A stretch of 64,000 nucleotides of DNA from Halosegnis marinus (lineage in GTDB: Archaea > Halobacteriota > Halobacteria > Halobacteriales > Haloarculaceae), in the NCBI RefSeq assembly GCF_029338355.1, contig NZ_CP119802.1:930001-994000 (forward strand), given 5' to 3'. The translations under genes were made by a program, and so were the position numbers. Shown one piece after another: positions 52,836 to 61,525 of the stretch (its first letter is position 1; every line of letters starts with the position of its first letter). The notes below the pieces were generated by a model. It was not told the origin of the DNA and did no database searches. It saw only the letters and a list, made by a program, of their open reading frames with translations.

Positions 52836-53959
52836 CCCCGCAGCGCCTCGACCGGGTGGAGGTTCGCCGCCTTCCACGCCGGGTAGAGCCCGGAGACGAG
52901 CGCGACCGCGACCCCGAAGCCGAACGCGAGGACGAGATACGGGACGTTCGACGGGTCGAGCACGACGGCGAGCGTCACCTCCGAGAAGTAGTAGAGCCCC
53001 CAGACGGCGACGAGCGACAGCGCCAGCCCGACCAGCCCCCCGGCGACCCCGAGCAGGCCGGCCTCCACGACGAGCGTCCGGAGCACGTCGCCCTTCTGGA
53101 CGCCGACGGCCCGCAGGACGCCGATCTCGCCGCGCCGCTCGTTCGTGCTCATCAGCATCACGTTGAAGATGGCGACGCCGGCGACGACGAGCGACAGCCC
53201 CGCGAGCGAGAGCAGGAACGTGTTGAGCAGGCCGAAGAACTCGGAGATGGTGTCCACGATGGAGGAGAGTTCGAACACCGACACCCGCTGTTCGCGGGCG
53301 TTGACCCGCTCGCGTATCTCGGCGGCCGCCGCCGAGGCGGCCTCGCGCCCGTTCGCCTGAATCACGACCTGCGACGGCTCCGTGTCGGCGAACTCCGCGG
53401 GCGGGAGGACGACGGCGCGGTCGGGGCTGACCGCGGAGATACCCTCCGCCTCGGCGAGGACGGCGACCACCCGGTAGCGGTTCCCCTCTATCTCGATGGC
53501 GCTTCCCACCCTCAGTCCGAGCGCGTCCGCGACGCCGCTGCCGACGACCGCGCCGCTCCTGAGCCGCGGCGGCACCGTCCCCTCGGCGGCGTCGAACAGC
53601 GCGTCGGGGTTCTCGGTGCCGTACAGCTGTGCCGCGGTGCTCGCGCCGTTCCCCCGAACGAGCGCCCCGCCCGTGATGAGCGGGACGACCTCGCCGCGGC
53701 CCTCCGCCGCCCGTCGGATGGTCGCGAGGTCGCGCTCGGTGAACGACTCGACGCCCGCGTCGGCGGCGGGCGACACCGTGACCTGGTTGCCGATGCCGCC
53801 GAACGAGTCCGTCGCGGACAGCTGGAGGACGTTGCCGAACACGCCGAGAGTGGCGATGGCGAGCACGCCGATGACGATGCCGAGCGCCGCCAACACGGTA
53901 CGAACGCGGTTGCGGTTGAGGTTGCGGACCGCCAGCCGGACCGCCGGCAGTCGGCTCAC
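52832..53959 (-). CDS. MacB/FtsX-type ABC transporter permease
   Basis: A 375-residue permease. It has an N-terminal helix (RTVLAALGIVIGVLAIATL), a large periplasmic-type extracellular domain (about 45-245, MacB_PCD) and three C-terminal helices with the FtsX signature LMSTNERRGEIGVLRAVGVQ. Type VII ABC systems of this kind use mechanical motion to export lipoproteins or peptides, or to signal through the envelope. Overlaps the ATPase gene upstream as ATGA. The C-terminal PAWKAANLHPVEALRG is the usual family ending. Confidence 0.92.
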   Translation of the reverse strand: MSRLPAVRLAVRNLNRNRVRTVLAALGIVIGVLAIATLGVFGNVLQLSATDSFGGIGNQVTVSPAADAGVESFTERDLATIRRAAEGRGEVVPLITGGALVRGNGASTAAQLYGTENPDALFDAAEGTVPPRLRSGAVVGSGVADALGLRVGSAIEIEGNRYRVVAVLAEAEGISAVSPDRAVVLPPAEFADTEPSQVVIQANGREAASAAAAEIRERVNAREQRVSVFELSSIVDTISEFFGLLNTFLLSLAGLSLVVAGVAIFNVMLMSTNERRGEIGVLRAVGVQKGDVLRTLVVEAGLLGVAGGLVGLALSLVAVWGLYYFSEVTLAVVLDPSNVPYLVLAFGFGVAVALVSGLYPAWKAANLHPVEALRG

Positions 53960-54642
53960 CGCGCCACCTCCTCCTCCTCGCGGGAGAGGTGCCCGTCCAC
54001 CAGCCGCACGGTCCGGTCGGCGTAGTCCGCGACGAGCGGGTCGTGGGTGACGGTGACGAGCGAGACGCCCCGCTCCGTGATGCGGTCGAACTCCGCGAGC
54101 ACCTGCTCGCCCGTCTCGCGGTCGAGGTTCCCGGTCGGTTCGTCGGCCAGTACGACCGAGGGGCCGTTGACGAGCGACCGGGCGATAGCGACGCGCTGTT
54201 TCTGTCCGCCCGACAGCTCGTCGGGCGTGTGGTCCAGCCGGTCGCCGAGCCCCACGCGCGAGAGCAGGTCCGCGGCCCGCTCGTCGGCGTCCGGGTCGTC
54301 GTGGAAGACGGTGGGGAGCGTGACGTTCTCCAGGGCCGTCAGCGACGGGATGAGGAAGAAGCTCTGGAAGACGAAGCCGACGTGTTCCTTCCGGGCGCGG
54401 GTGCGCTCGGGGTCGGTCATCGTCGTCGCGTCACGGCCGTTCACGAGGACCGTCCCGCGGGTGGGCACGTCGAGCAGGCCGAGCGTGTTGAGCATCGTGG
54501 ACTTGCCCGACCCCGAGGGGCCGACCACGGAGACGAACTCCCCGGGCTCGACCCGGAAGTCGACGTCGGCGAGCGCCGTCACGACCTCGCCGCCCCCGTC
54601 GTACTCCTTGACGACGCCGCGCAGTTCCAGCGGCGCGGTCAT
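53956..54642 (-). CDS. MacB/LolD-type ABC transporter ATP-binding protein
   Basis: A 228-residue ATPase: Walker A GPSGSGKST, signature LSGGQKQRVAIARSL, Walker B VVLADEPTGNLD and a switch His in VTVTHDPLVAD. TGNLD is characteristic of the LolD/MacB subfamily, matching the FtsX-type permease next to it. Its start overlaps the upstream CARDB-like gene stop by 4 bases and its stop overlaps the permease start, so three coupled genes form one transcript. Confidence 0.95.
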   Translation of the reverse strand: MTAPLELRGVVKEYDGGGEVVTALADVDFRVEPGEFVSVVGPSGSGKSTMLNTLGLLDVPTRGTVLVNGRDATTMTDPERTRARKEHVGFVFQSFFLIPSLTALENVTLPTVFHDDPDADERAADLLSRVGLGDRLDHTPDELSGGQKQRVAIARSLVNGPSVVLADEPTGNLDRETGEQVLAEFDRITERGVSLVTVTHDPLVADYADRTVRLVDGHLSREEEEVAR

Positions 54643-56189
54643 CGCTCGCGGCGCGCGACGAACACGGCCCCGCCCGCGACGGTCGCCAGCGCGAGGACGA
54701 GCGCGCCCGCGACGGCGGCGTTGGCCCCGGTCGTCTCGGGCTCCTCGCGCGGTTCGACCCCCTCGACGGGGAGCGAGACGACGCGGCTCCGCTCCTCGCC
54801 GCCCGCGCGGTAGGTCACCTCGACGGGGACCGACGTCGCGTTGGCGGCGTCGACGCGGGCGGTGAGTTCGAAGGGCGCGAACTCGCTCCCCTCGACGGTG
54901 CCGACGAAGTAGTCGCGGCTCGGGTACGCCGGCTCGACCCCCTCGGCCGCGAGGAGGCGCACGACGACGCCCGTCACCTCGCCGTCGCCGACGTTGCCGG
55001 CGTTGCCGGTGACGACGAGTCGCCCGTCGACGAGCGAGAGGTTCACCCCGGTGAGGCGTATCTCGCCGGCCGGCGGCCGGTAGTCGTAGCTCCCCGCCGC
55101 GGTGCCGGTCCGCCCGGCGGTCGCGTACTCGACGGTCGCGGTGACGTTCGCCGGGCCGCGGAGCGCGGCGAGGCTCACCTCGACCGTGGTCGACTCGCCG
55201 GGCGCGAGCGTCCCGACGGCGACGCGGGGGAGCCGCCGGTCCTCGGTCGTCGGGACGACCACGGCGTCGCGTATCGGGGCGTTGCCGAAGTTCGTCACCT
55301 CGACGGCGAGCGCGTCGGGCGCGCCCGACCCCTCGTCGGTGCCCTGCGACCGGAGCGTGTCGCCGCCGGTCGGGGCCGCCCCGCCGCCGAGCAGCCCCTG
55401 AATCCCGCCCGCCGCGGCCTCGCCGCCGGCGTCGTCGGCCGCGGGCGAGACGGCCACGCCCACGTCCTCGCGCAGGGGCGCGACGCCGACTGTCTCGGCG
55501 TACTCGCCGGCGCGCTCGATGCCGGTGTTCGTGACGTACTCGACGCGGGCGGCGAGCGTCGTATCGCCCGCAGGCGCGGTGTACGTGAAGTTCAGGGTCG
55601 CGTCCGCGCCGCCGGCGAGCGAGGCGAGCGTGCGCCGCTCGACGCCCGTGCCGGGCGCGTCGAGCGTCACGACGAGGTTCCGGTACGCCTCGGTGTTGGG
55701 GTTCGAGACGGTCACGGAGAGGTTCGTCTCCGCGCCCGCGACGGGGTCGGTGCGCTCGAACTCCACGAGCGGGTCCGCCTGCTCGACGACGACCGTGAGC
55801 GGCCGGCGGACGGTGACCGTCTCGTTGTCGGCGTCCTCGCCGACGGCGACGACGGCGAGTTCCTTCGTGCCCGCCGTGGTGAACGCGCGGGTCAGGTCGA
55901 CGGCGAGCGTGTCGCCGGGGGACAGCGCGCCGGGGCCCTCGGTCGTCGCGAGGACCGTCCCGCCGTCGCGGTTCACCAGCCGTACCTCGGTGAGGTTCAC
56001 GGCGGAGTTCGAGCCGCCGGAGTTGCGTACCGTCGCGGTGACGGTGACGGGTTCGCCGACGGTCGGGGTGGCGGGCGCGACCGTCAGGTCGGAGACGGCG
56101 AGGCGCGCGTCGGGAACGGTCGCCGCCGCCGGCGCGACCGCCGGGGCGACGAGGACGAGGGCGAACAGGACGGCGAGGAGGCGGCGCAT
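54639..56189 (-). CDS. secreted CARDB-domain surface protein with C-terminal anchor
   Basis: A 516-residue exported protein. A signal peptide (RRLLAVLFALVLVAPAVAPA, AAA cleavage region) is followed by at least three CARDB/COG1361-like beta-sandwich repeats (TPTVGEPVTVTATVRNSGG; VAGAETNLSVTVSNPNTEAY; PDALAVEVTNFGNAPIRDAV), an acidic Gly-rich linker, and a C-terminal helix plus basic tail VAGGAVFVARRER. It is first in an operon with the MacB-type ATPase and permease, so it is probably the extracellular partner of that ABC system. ATG 56189 follows a short leader. Confidence 0.85.
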   Translation of the reverse strand: MRRLLAVLFALVLVAPAVAPAAATVPDARLAVSDLTVAPATPTVGEPVTVTATVRNSGGSNSAVNLTEVRLVNRDGGTVLATTEGPGALSPGDTLAVDLTRAFTTAGTKELAVVAVGEDADNETVTVRRPLTVVVEQADPLVEFERTDPVAGAETNLSVTVSNPNTEAYRNLVVTLDAPGTGVERRTLASLAGGADATLNFTYTAPAGDTTLAARVEYVTNTGIERAGEYAETVGVAPLREDVGVAVSPAADDAGGEAAAGGIQGLLGGGAAPTGGDTLRSQGTDEGSGAPDALAVEVTNFGNAPIRDAVVVPTTEDRRLPRVAVGTLAPGESTTVEVSLAALRGPANVTATVEYATAGRTGTAAGSYDYRPPAGEIRLTGVNLSLVDGRLVVTGNAGNVGDGEVTGVVVRLLAAEGVEPAYPSRDYFVGTVEGSEFAPFELTARVDAANATSVPVEVTYRAGGEERSRVVSLPVEGVEPREEPETTGANAAVAGALVLALATVAGGAVFVARRER

Positions 56190-56236
56190 TCGGATGGGTT
56201 TGACTAGGCGGTCAGCCCGCAAAAGGGTTGGCGTGG

Positions 56237-56956
56237 CTACGTCTCCGCGCCGCCGACCGAGAGGTACTCCTCCAGCAGGTCCTCCCGCTCGTTCAGTTCC
56301 TCGACGGTTCCCTCCCACGCGTTCGCGCCCTTGTCGATGATGTAGGCGCGCTCGGCGAGGTCGAGCGCGAAGTCGACGTTCTGCTCGGTGATGAGGACGG
56401 TCACGTCCTCGGCGACGACCTCCGAGAGCACGTCGTAGAGGTCGTCGACGATGACCGGAGCGAGCCCCTCCGTCGGCTCGTCCAGCAGGAGCAGGTCGGG
56501 GCTCTGGATGAGCGCGCGCGCCACCGACAGCATCTGCTGTTCGCCGCCCGAGAGGTTCCGGCCGCGGTTCTGCCGCAGTTCGCCGAGCACCGGGAAGATG
56601 TCGTACATCTCCTCGACGGGCCGGGGCTCGCGCCCGCGGCACATGTCGTGGGCCACCTGTAGGTTCTCGTTGACGGTGAGCGTCGGGAACACCCGCCGCT
56701 CCTCGGGCACGAGCTTCACGCCCGCGTTCGAGATGCTGTTGACCGACGCGGCGGAGATGTCGTCGTCGCGGTAGGTGATGGTGCCCTCCCGGCGCGGGAT
56801 GGTGCCGGTGATGGTGCGCAGCGTCGTCGTCTTGCCCGCGCCGTTGCGGCCGAGCAGCGCGACGACCTCGTTCTGCTCGATGTCCATGTCGAGGTCGAAC
56901 AGGACGTGGCTGTTGCCGTAGAAGGCGTTCACGTCCCGCAGTTCGAGGACGCTCAC
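56237..56956 (-). CDS. livF: branched-chain amino-acid ABC transporter ATPase LivF
   Basis: A 239-residue ATPase of the LivF type: VNAFYGNSHVLFDLDMDIEQ at the N-terminus, Walker A GRNGAGKTT, signature LSGGEQQMLSVARAL, Walker B LLLLDEPTEGLAP. LivF lacks the long LivG insertion. The ATG overlaps the livG stop as ATGA. Last gene of the minus-strand livHGF operon; imports hydrophobic amino acids or related substrates. Confidence 0.94.
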   Translation of the reverse strand: MSVLELRDVNAFYGNSHVLFDLDMDIEQNEVVALLGRNGAGKTTTLRTITGTIPRREGTITYRDDDISAASVNSISNAGVKLVPEERRVFPTLTVNENLQVAHDMCRGREPRPVEEMYDIFPVLGELRQNRGRNLSGGEQQMLSVARALIQSPDLLLLDEPTEGLAPVIVDDLYDVLSEVVAEDVTVLITEQNVDFALDLAERAYIIDKGANAWEGTVEELNEREDLLEEYLSVGGAET

Positions 56957-57786
56957 GCCGTCTCACCCCCGTCGGCCCCCTCGTCGGTCTCGCCGAGTCC
57001 GTCCTCGGCCAGTTCCTCGTCGTCGTCGAGCCCGAGGTACGCCTCGCGGACGCGCTCGTCGGCCATCACCTCGTCCGGCGTCCCGTCCGCGATGAGCGCG
57101 CCGTTGTCGAGCACGAGGATGCGGTCGGAGATGCCGAGCACGACCTCCATGTCGTGTTCGGTCACGACGAACGTGGTGTCCGTCTCCTCGTCCAGCCGCT
57201 CGATGAGTTCGACCATCCGGCGGGTCTCGGTGGCGTTCATCCCGGCGGTCGGCTCGTCAAGCAGCACGACCGAGGGGTCGGTGCCGAGCGCGAGCGCGAT
57301 CTCCACCTTCCGCTTGTCCCCGTGCGAGAGGTTTTCACAGACCGTGTCCGCGATGTCCTCCAGCCCGACGAGCTCGATTATCTCCCACGCGCCGTCGGTG
57401 AGTTCGGGGTCGCTCTTGGCGACCGCCGTCAGGTCGAGGGTGCGCCCCTCGCGGCTGATGCGCGCGATGCGGATGTTCTCCAGGACGGTGAGCCCGTCGA
57501 ACACGTTGTTGATCTGGAACCCCCGCGACAGCCCGAGGTTGGCTATCTCGTTGGCCGAGCGGTTCGTGACCTCGACGAGGTCGCCGCCGCGCTCGCGGAG
57601 GTGGACGGCGCCCGAACTGGGCGCGAGCCGCCCGGTCAGGAGGTTGTAGAACGTGGTCTTGCCGGCCCCGTTCGGGCCGATGATGCTCGTTATCTCGCCG
57701 GACTGGATGTCCACGGACACGTCGTCGACCGCGACCAGCCGGCCGAACTGCCGGCGCAGATCCTCCGTCTTCAGGACCGTCGTCAC
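56953..57786 (-). CDS. livG: branched-chain amino-acid ABC transporter ATPase LivG
   Basis: A 277-residue ATPase: TEDLRRQFGRLVAVDDVSVD, Walker A GPNGAGKTT, the LivG-type loop ANLGLSRGFQINNVFDGLTV, signature NLSHGDKRKVEIALALG (variant LSHG), Walker B VVLLDEPTAGMN. The C-terminal acidic tail is long. GTG 57786 gives the family N-terminus. A longer in-frame GTG (57882) would place 32 odd residues in front and overlap livH; instead a 29-codon mini-ORF bridges the two genes. Confidence 0.9.
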   Translation of the reverse strand: MTTVLKTEDLRRQFGRLVAVDDVSVDIQSGEITSIIGPNGAGKTTFYNLLTGRLAPSSGAVHLRERGGDLVEVTNRSANEIANLGLSRGFQINNVFDGLTVLENIRIARISREGRTLDLTAVAKSDPELTDGAWEIIELVGLEDIADTVCENLSHGDKRKVEIALALGTDPSVVLLDEPTAGMNATETRRMVELIERLDEETDTTFVVTEHDMEVVLGISDRILVLDNGALIADGTPDEVMADERVREAYLGLDDDEELAEDGLGETDEGADGGETA

Positions 57787-57872
57787 GCGGACCACCCCGT
57801 GTGGGCCGCGTGAGTAGGCCACTCGCAGCCCGCGAGGGAGCGTCCCGAGCAGGAACGTGTGGACGTAGTCAT
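57783..57872 (-). CDS. 29-aa bridging mini-ORF between livH and livG
   Basis: ATG 57872 overlaps the livH stop as ATGA. The ORF encodes a peptide starting MTTSTRSCSGRSLAG and ending in HTGWSA, and its TGA (57785-57783) overlaps GTG 57786 of livG as GTGA. It links the two genes by continuous translational coupling across the 82-base gap. Basic, Ser/Arg-rich composition suggests the act of translation matters more than the peptide. Confidence 0.45.
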   Translation of the reverse strand: MTTSTRSCSGRSLAGCEWPTHAAHTGWSA

Positions 57873-58771
57873 GCTTCGGCACCCCCGAACAGGCCCTCGG
57901 GCTTGACGAGCAGGACGACGATCATCGCCACGAAGGGGATGAGTTGGCCCGCCCCGGCCACGTAGATGCTCCCGACGGCGATGGAGACGCCGACGAAGTA
58001 GGCGCCGACGAACGCGCCGGTGAAGGAGCCGAGACCGCCGATGACGGCGATGACGAAGGCGTTGATGATGACCTGATTGCCGAGGCTCGGCGTCACCGAC
58101 TGGGTCGGGATGGCGAGCGCGCCACCTAACCCGGCCAGCGCCGCGCCGACGAAGAAGACGAGCGTGTACAGCCGCGGCACGTTCACCCCGAGCAGCGCGG
58201 CCATGTCGCGGTCCGAGGAGGTCGCCCGCACCAGCCGCCCGATGTTCGTCGTTCTGAGGACGACGAAGAGCGCGGCGAGCACGACGATGGACATCGCGAT
58301 GAGGAAGGCGCGGTAGGTGGGGAGCGAGAGGCCGCCCGAGATGACCAGGTCGCCCTGGAGCAGCGCGGGCGGGCGGACGACGTTCGACCCCGTCCCGAAC
58401 GTCGTCCGGATGGCGTCGGTCAGCATCAACACGAACGCGAACGTCAGGAGCAGTTGGTCGAGGGGTTCCCTGTCGTACACGCGCCGGATGAACACCCCCT
58501 CGATGAGCGCCCCGATGAGGCCGGCGACGAGCAGGCCGACGACGACGCCCGGCCAGAAGCCGATGCCGAGCGCGCCGAGGAACGGCACCGAGACGACCCC
58601 GAGCGCCCACAGTGCCGCGTACGCGCCGATCATGTACAGGACGCCGTGCGCGAAGTTCAGGACGTCGAGGACGCCGAAGATGAGGCTCAACCCGACCGCG
58701 ATGAGGAACAACCGGCCCCCGATGGAGAGGCCGGTGATTATCTGATCGAAGAGCAAGCCCTGTGATACCAT
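57869..58771 (-). CDS. livH: branched-chain amino-acid ABC permease LivH
   Basis: A 300-residue membrane permease with about 8 helices: LLFDQIITGLSIGGRLFLIA, GVLDVLNFAHGVLYMIGAYA (the LivH EAA-like segment), RRVYDREPLDQLLLTFAFVL, and VIGGLGSFTGAFVGAYFVGV. ATG 58771 is preferred over GTG 58783; TTTAATCC (58794-58801) lies 26 nt upstream of it. It is divergent from the substrate-binding protein, and partner permease LivM is in that other operon. Confidence 0.93.
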   Translation of the reverse strand: MVSQGLLFDQIITGLSIGGRLFLIAVGLSLIFGVLDVLNFAHGVLYMIGAYAALWALGVVSVPFLGALGIGFWPGVVVGLLVAGLIGALIEGVFIRRVYDREPLDQLLLTFAFVLMLTDAIRTTFGTGSNVVRPPALLQGDLVISGGLSLPTYRAFLIAMSIVVLAALFVVLRTTNIGRLVRATSSDRDMAALLGVNVPRLYTLVFFVGAALAGLGGALAIPTQSVTPSLGNQVIINAFVIAVIGGLGSFTGAFVGAYFVGVSIAVGSIYVAGAGQLIPFVAMIVVLLVKPEGLFGGAEA

Positions 58772-58793
58772 ACCGAACGACACCGATAGACAG

Positions 58794-58801
58794 GGATTAA
58801 A
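58794..58801 (-). promoter_or_regulatory. TATA box for livHGF
   Basis: Minus-strand TTTAATCC is about 26 nt from ATG 58771. Only about 55 bases separate it from the oppositely oriented livK-type TATA box, so the two liv operons share one control region. Confidence 0.6.
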
Positions 58802-58855
58802 CCTTACGACGACGGCGGCGGCCCTTCCCCCCTATAGTGGTACGTTTGACCCAGC

Positions 58856-58865
58856 ATATTTATGG
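58856..58865 (+). promoter_or_regulatory. TATA box for the substrate-binding protein/livM operon
   Basis: ATATTTATGG, a strong consensus-like box, gives a start near 58886, 5-6 nt before ATG 58892. Another AT-rich motif (CATAATAGG) overlaps the expected start. Confidence 0.6.
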
Positions 58866-58891
58866 GGGTTGTTCATAATAGGGAATCAGGT

Positions 58892-60250
58892 ATGTCGAAC
58901 GACCACACGGACCAGGGTACGAACGGTTCCTCACGGCTGACGACGGGCATCGACAGACGGAAGTTCCTGACCGCGACCGGCGCGGGGGCCACGGCGGCCG
59001 TCGCGGGCTGTTCGGGCCTCACCGGTGGCGGGGGCGACACGATCAAGATCGGCGGGGTGTACCTGCTGTCGGGCATCGCGTCGGCGCTGGGGACGGCCTC
59101 GGCGAACGCGGCGCGGGTGGCGGTCGAGCAGATCAACGAGGACGGCGGTATCGACGGCCAGGAGGTCGAACTGGAGGTCCGCGACCACGGCGAGGACCCG
59201 CAGGCGCAGATCCGCAGCGTCGCCCAGGAGTACAACGCCGACGTGATGATCGGCCTCACCTCCTCGGGCGTGACGCTGGGGTCGGCCCCGACCATCGAGT
59301 CGCTGGGGGTGCCGTTCACCCTCACCGACATCGGGACGCCGTACATCACCGAGTACGACACGGACGCGTACGGCGACTACTTCGAGGCCGACGACGGGAA
59401 GGCCGCGTTCACGCCCAACATGTTCCGGGCGAACTCGATGACCTCCCACATGACGTACGCCATCGCGAAGTACGTCGCCGACAACTACGGCGCGATGCGC
59501 GTCGCGAACATGGGCCCGAACTACGCCTACGGCCAGCAGTGCTGGGAGTACTTCCAGGCGTACTCCGAGGGCCTCGGCGTCGACCACGAGTACGTCGCGA
59601 GCGAGTTCCCCGAACTCGGCGCGAGCGACATGACGCCGCAGATCAACTCCGTGCTCAGCGCCGACCCGGACCTCGTGTTCACGAGCTTCTGGGCGGGCGA
59701 CACGACGACGTTCATCTCGCAGGCCGCCGACCAGGGGCTGTTCGACGAGGTCGAGGACGTCTTCGACACCATCGGCGCGGACCCGACGGTGTACGAGGCG
59801 CTCGGCGACACCACGCCGGAGGGCATCCACATGTCCGGCTGGTACTGGCCGACGGCGTACGACAACGAGAACAACCAGGCGTTCCTCGACGCGTACGAGG
59901 AGCGGTTCTCCAGCGACGACACCACGCCGAACATCCCGGGCTTCACCGGCGGGAGCACGTGGGCGGCCATCTACATGTACAAGCAGGCCATCGAGGCCGC
60001 CGGCTCCACGAACGCCGACGACATCATCTCGGAGATGGAGGGGCTCACCCTCGAGGAGGACCCCCGCGGCCCGGTGACCATCAACGAGGACAGCCACCAG
60101 GCGAACGCGCCGTGTGTCATCGGCGAGACGAGCTTCGACGTCGACGTGCCGTACGACGGCGCGGGGCTCGCCAACACCCAGACGTACACGCTCACGCGGA
60201 GCCGGGCGGAGGAACTGCTCGAGGGCAGCGGCCTCGGTCCCGGTATCTAG
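58892..60250 (+). CDS. branched-chain amino-acid ABC substrate-binding lipoprotein (LivK-type)
   Basis: A 452-residue periplasmic-binding protein fold. The N-terminus has a Tat signal (GIDRRKFLTATGAGATAAV) and a lipobox ending AVAGC, so it is exported folded and lipid-anchored, usual for haloarchaea. The mature part begins IKIGGVYLLSGIASALG and follows the type I (LivJ) pattern with MIGLTSSGVTLGSAPTIE. It delivers branched-chain amino acids, amides or similar to LivHM. ATG 58892 is chosen over 58862 because the latter lies in the promoter. Confidence 0.93.
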   Translation: MSNDHTDQGTNGSSRLTTGIDRRKFLTATGAGATAAVAGCSGLTGGGGDTIKIGGVYLLSGIASALGTASANAARVAVEQINEDGGIDGQEVELEVRDHGEDPQAQIRSVAQEYNADVMIGLTSSGVTLGSAPTIESLGVPFTLTDIGTPYITEYDTDAYGDYFEADDGKAAFTPNMFRANSMTSHMTYAIAKYVADNYGAMRVANMGPNYAYGQQCWEYFQAYSEGLGVDHEYVASEFPELGASDMTPQINSVLSADPDLVFTSFWAGDTTTFISQAADQGLFDEVEDVFDTIGADPTVYEALGDTTPEGIHMSGWYWPTAYDNENNQAFLDAYEERFSSDDTTPNIPGFTGGSTWAAIYMYKQAIEAAGSTNADDIISEMEGLTLEEDPRGPVTINEDSHQANAPCVIGETSFDVDVPYDGAGLANTQTYTLTRSRAEELLEGSGLGPGI

Positions 60251-61471
60251 ATGAGCTACGGGGCCAGCGAACGACTGCCGATTCCCGAGAGCCGGACCCG
60301 CATCGTCGGGTTCGCCGTCGCAGCGGTCGCGCTGCTCGCCGCGCCGTTCGTCCTGGGCGGCTTCCAGACGGACCTGCTCGCCAGCACGCTCATCTTCGCC
60401 GTCTTCGCGACGGCGTTCAACCTGCTGTACGGCTACACCGGCCTGCTGTCGTTCGGCCACGCGATGTTCGTCGCCGCGTCCGGCTACACGGTCGCGAAGG
60501 TCGTCCAGCAGGTGGTGCCGGCCATCGGTCTCGAAGGGGTGTTCGGCGGCGCGACGCTGCTCGTCGTGTGGCTGCTCGCGCTCCTCCTTGGCACGATCGC
60601 CGCGGCGCTGCTGGCCGTGGGCATCGGCTACCTCTCGGTTCAGCTGGAGGAGATCTACTTCGCGATGATCACCCTGTCGTTCTCGATGGCGATCTACGTC
60701 ATCGTGAACCAGGACATCATCGGGACGGTGCTCGAACAGCTCGGCATCGGGGGCGGGACGTTCACCAACGGCTCGGACGGCCTGACCTTCCGGCTCGGGG
60801 AGGTGAACCTGTTCGGCTTCGAGTTCCGGCTCGTCGATATCGCCGACCCGACGGCGTACTACTTCCTGACGCTCGTCGTGTTCGCGGTCGGGATGTACGC
60901 GCTGTACCGGGTCGTCAGCTCCCCGTTCGGGACGACGTGTCGGGCCATCCGTGAGAACCCGGAGCGCGCCCGCGCGCTCGGCATCGACACCCGCTACCAC
61001 TCGTGGATGACGTTCATCATCTCCGGGGCCTTCTCGGGGCTGGCCGGCGCGGCGCTGGTGATGCTGGAGACGAGCATCCTCCCGGCCGACGCCTTCTGGA
61101 CGGCGTCGGCGACGCCGGTCGTGATGACCGTCATCGGCGGCCCGTACTCCTTCTTCGGGCCGCTCATCGGCGCGTTCACCTACGAGTACCTGCGGTGGTT
61201 CATCCGGCAGTTCCCGCTGCTGGAGGAGTTCTGGGAGTTCAGCTTCGGCTTCCTGCTGCTGATAGTCGTGCTGTTCTTCGACAACGGCGTCTCCGGCGGC
61301 GTCACGCGCTTCCGCGCGTGGCTCGGCGTCGCCCGGACCCGCTACCGCGAGGACGGCGCGGGCGGCGTCGCGTCGCTCGTCGGCGAGACGGTCCGCAAGT
61401 GGGCGCGCGCGTTCGTCGAGACGGTCGCGGACGCGCTCCGCTCGCTCGCGTCGCGGCTCAACCCCTCGTAA
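60251..61471 (+). CDS. livM: branched-chain amino-acid ABC permease LivM
   Basis: A 406-residue permease with about 9-10 helices: FATAFNLLYGYTGLLSFGHA, QLEEIYFAMITLSFSMAIY, CRAIRENPERARALGIDTRY (the LivM EAA-like loop contacting the ATPase) and FIISGAFSGLAGAALVMLE. The C-terminal 60 residues are a charged helical extension not needed for transport. Its ATG directly follows the stop of the binding-protein gene. Works with LivH, LivF and LivG encoded divergently. Confidence 0.93.
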   Translation: MSYGASERLPIPESRTRIVGFAVAAVALLAAPFVLGGFQTDLLASTLIFAVFATAFNLLYGYTGLLSFGHAMFVAASGYTVAKVVQQVVPAIGLEGVFGGATLLVVWLLALLLGTIAAALLAVGIGYLSVQLEEIYFAMITLSFSMAIYVIVNQDIIGTVLEQLGIGGGTFTNGSDGLTFRLGEVNLFGFEFRLVDIADPTAYYFLTLVVFAVGMYALYRVVSSPFGTTCRAIRENPERARALGIDTRYHSWMTFIISGAFSGLAGAALVMLETSILPADAFWTASATPVVMTVIGGPYSFFGPLIGAFTYEYLRWFIRQFPLLEEFWEFSFGFLLLIVVLFFDNGVSGGVTRFRAWLGVARTRYREDGAGGVASLVGETVRKWARAFVETVADALRSLASRLNPS

Positions 61472-61525
61472 CGCGGGGGACCGGCCGGCGCGGTCTTCTT
61501 TGTGACCGGGTCCCTACCCGCGGGT

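Noticed and set aside
57787-57882. N-terminal extension of LivG from GTG 57882
   Set aside because: It would overlap livH and add 32 residues not seen in LivG; GTG 57786 gives the standard N-terminus.
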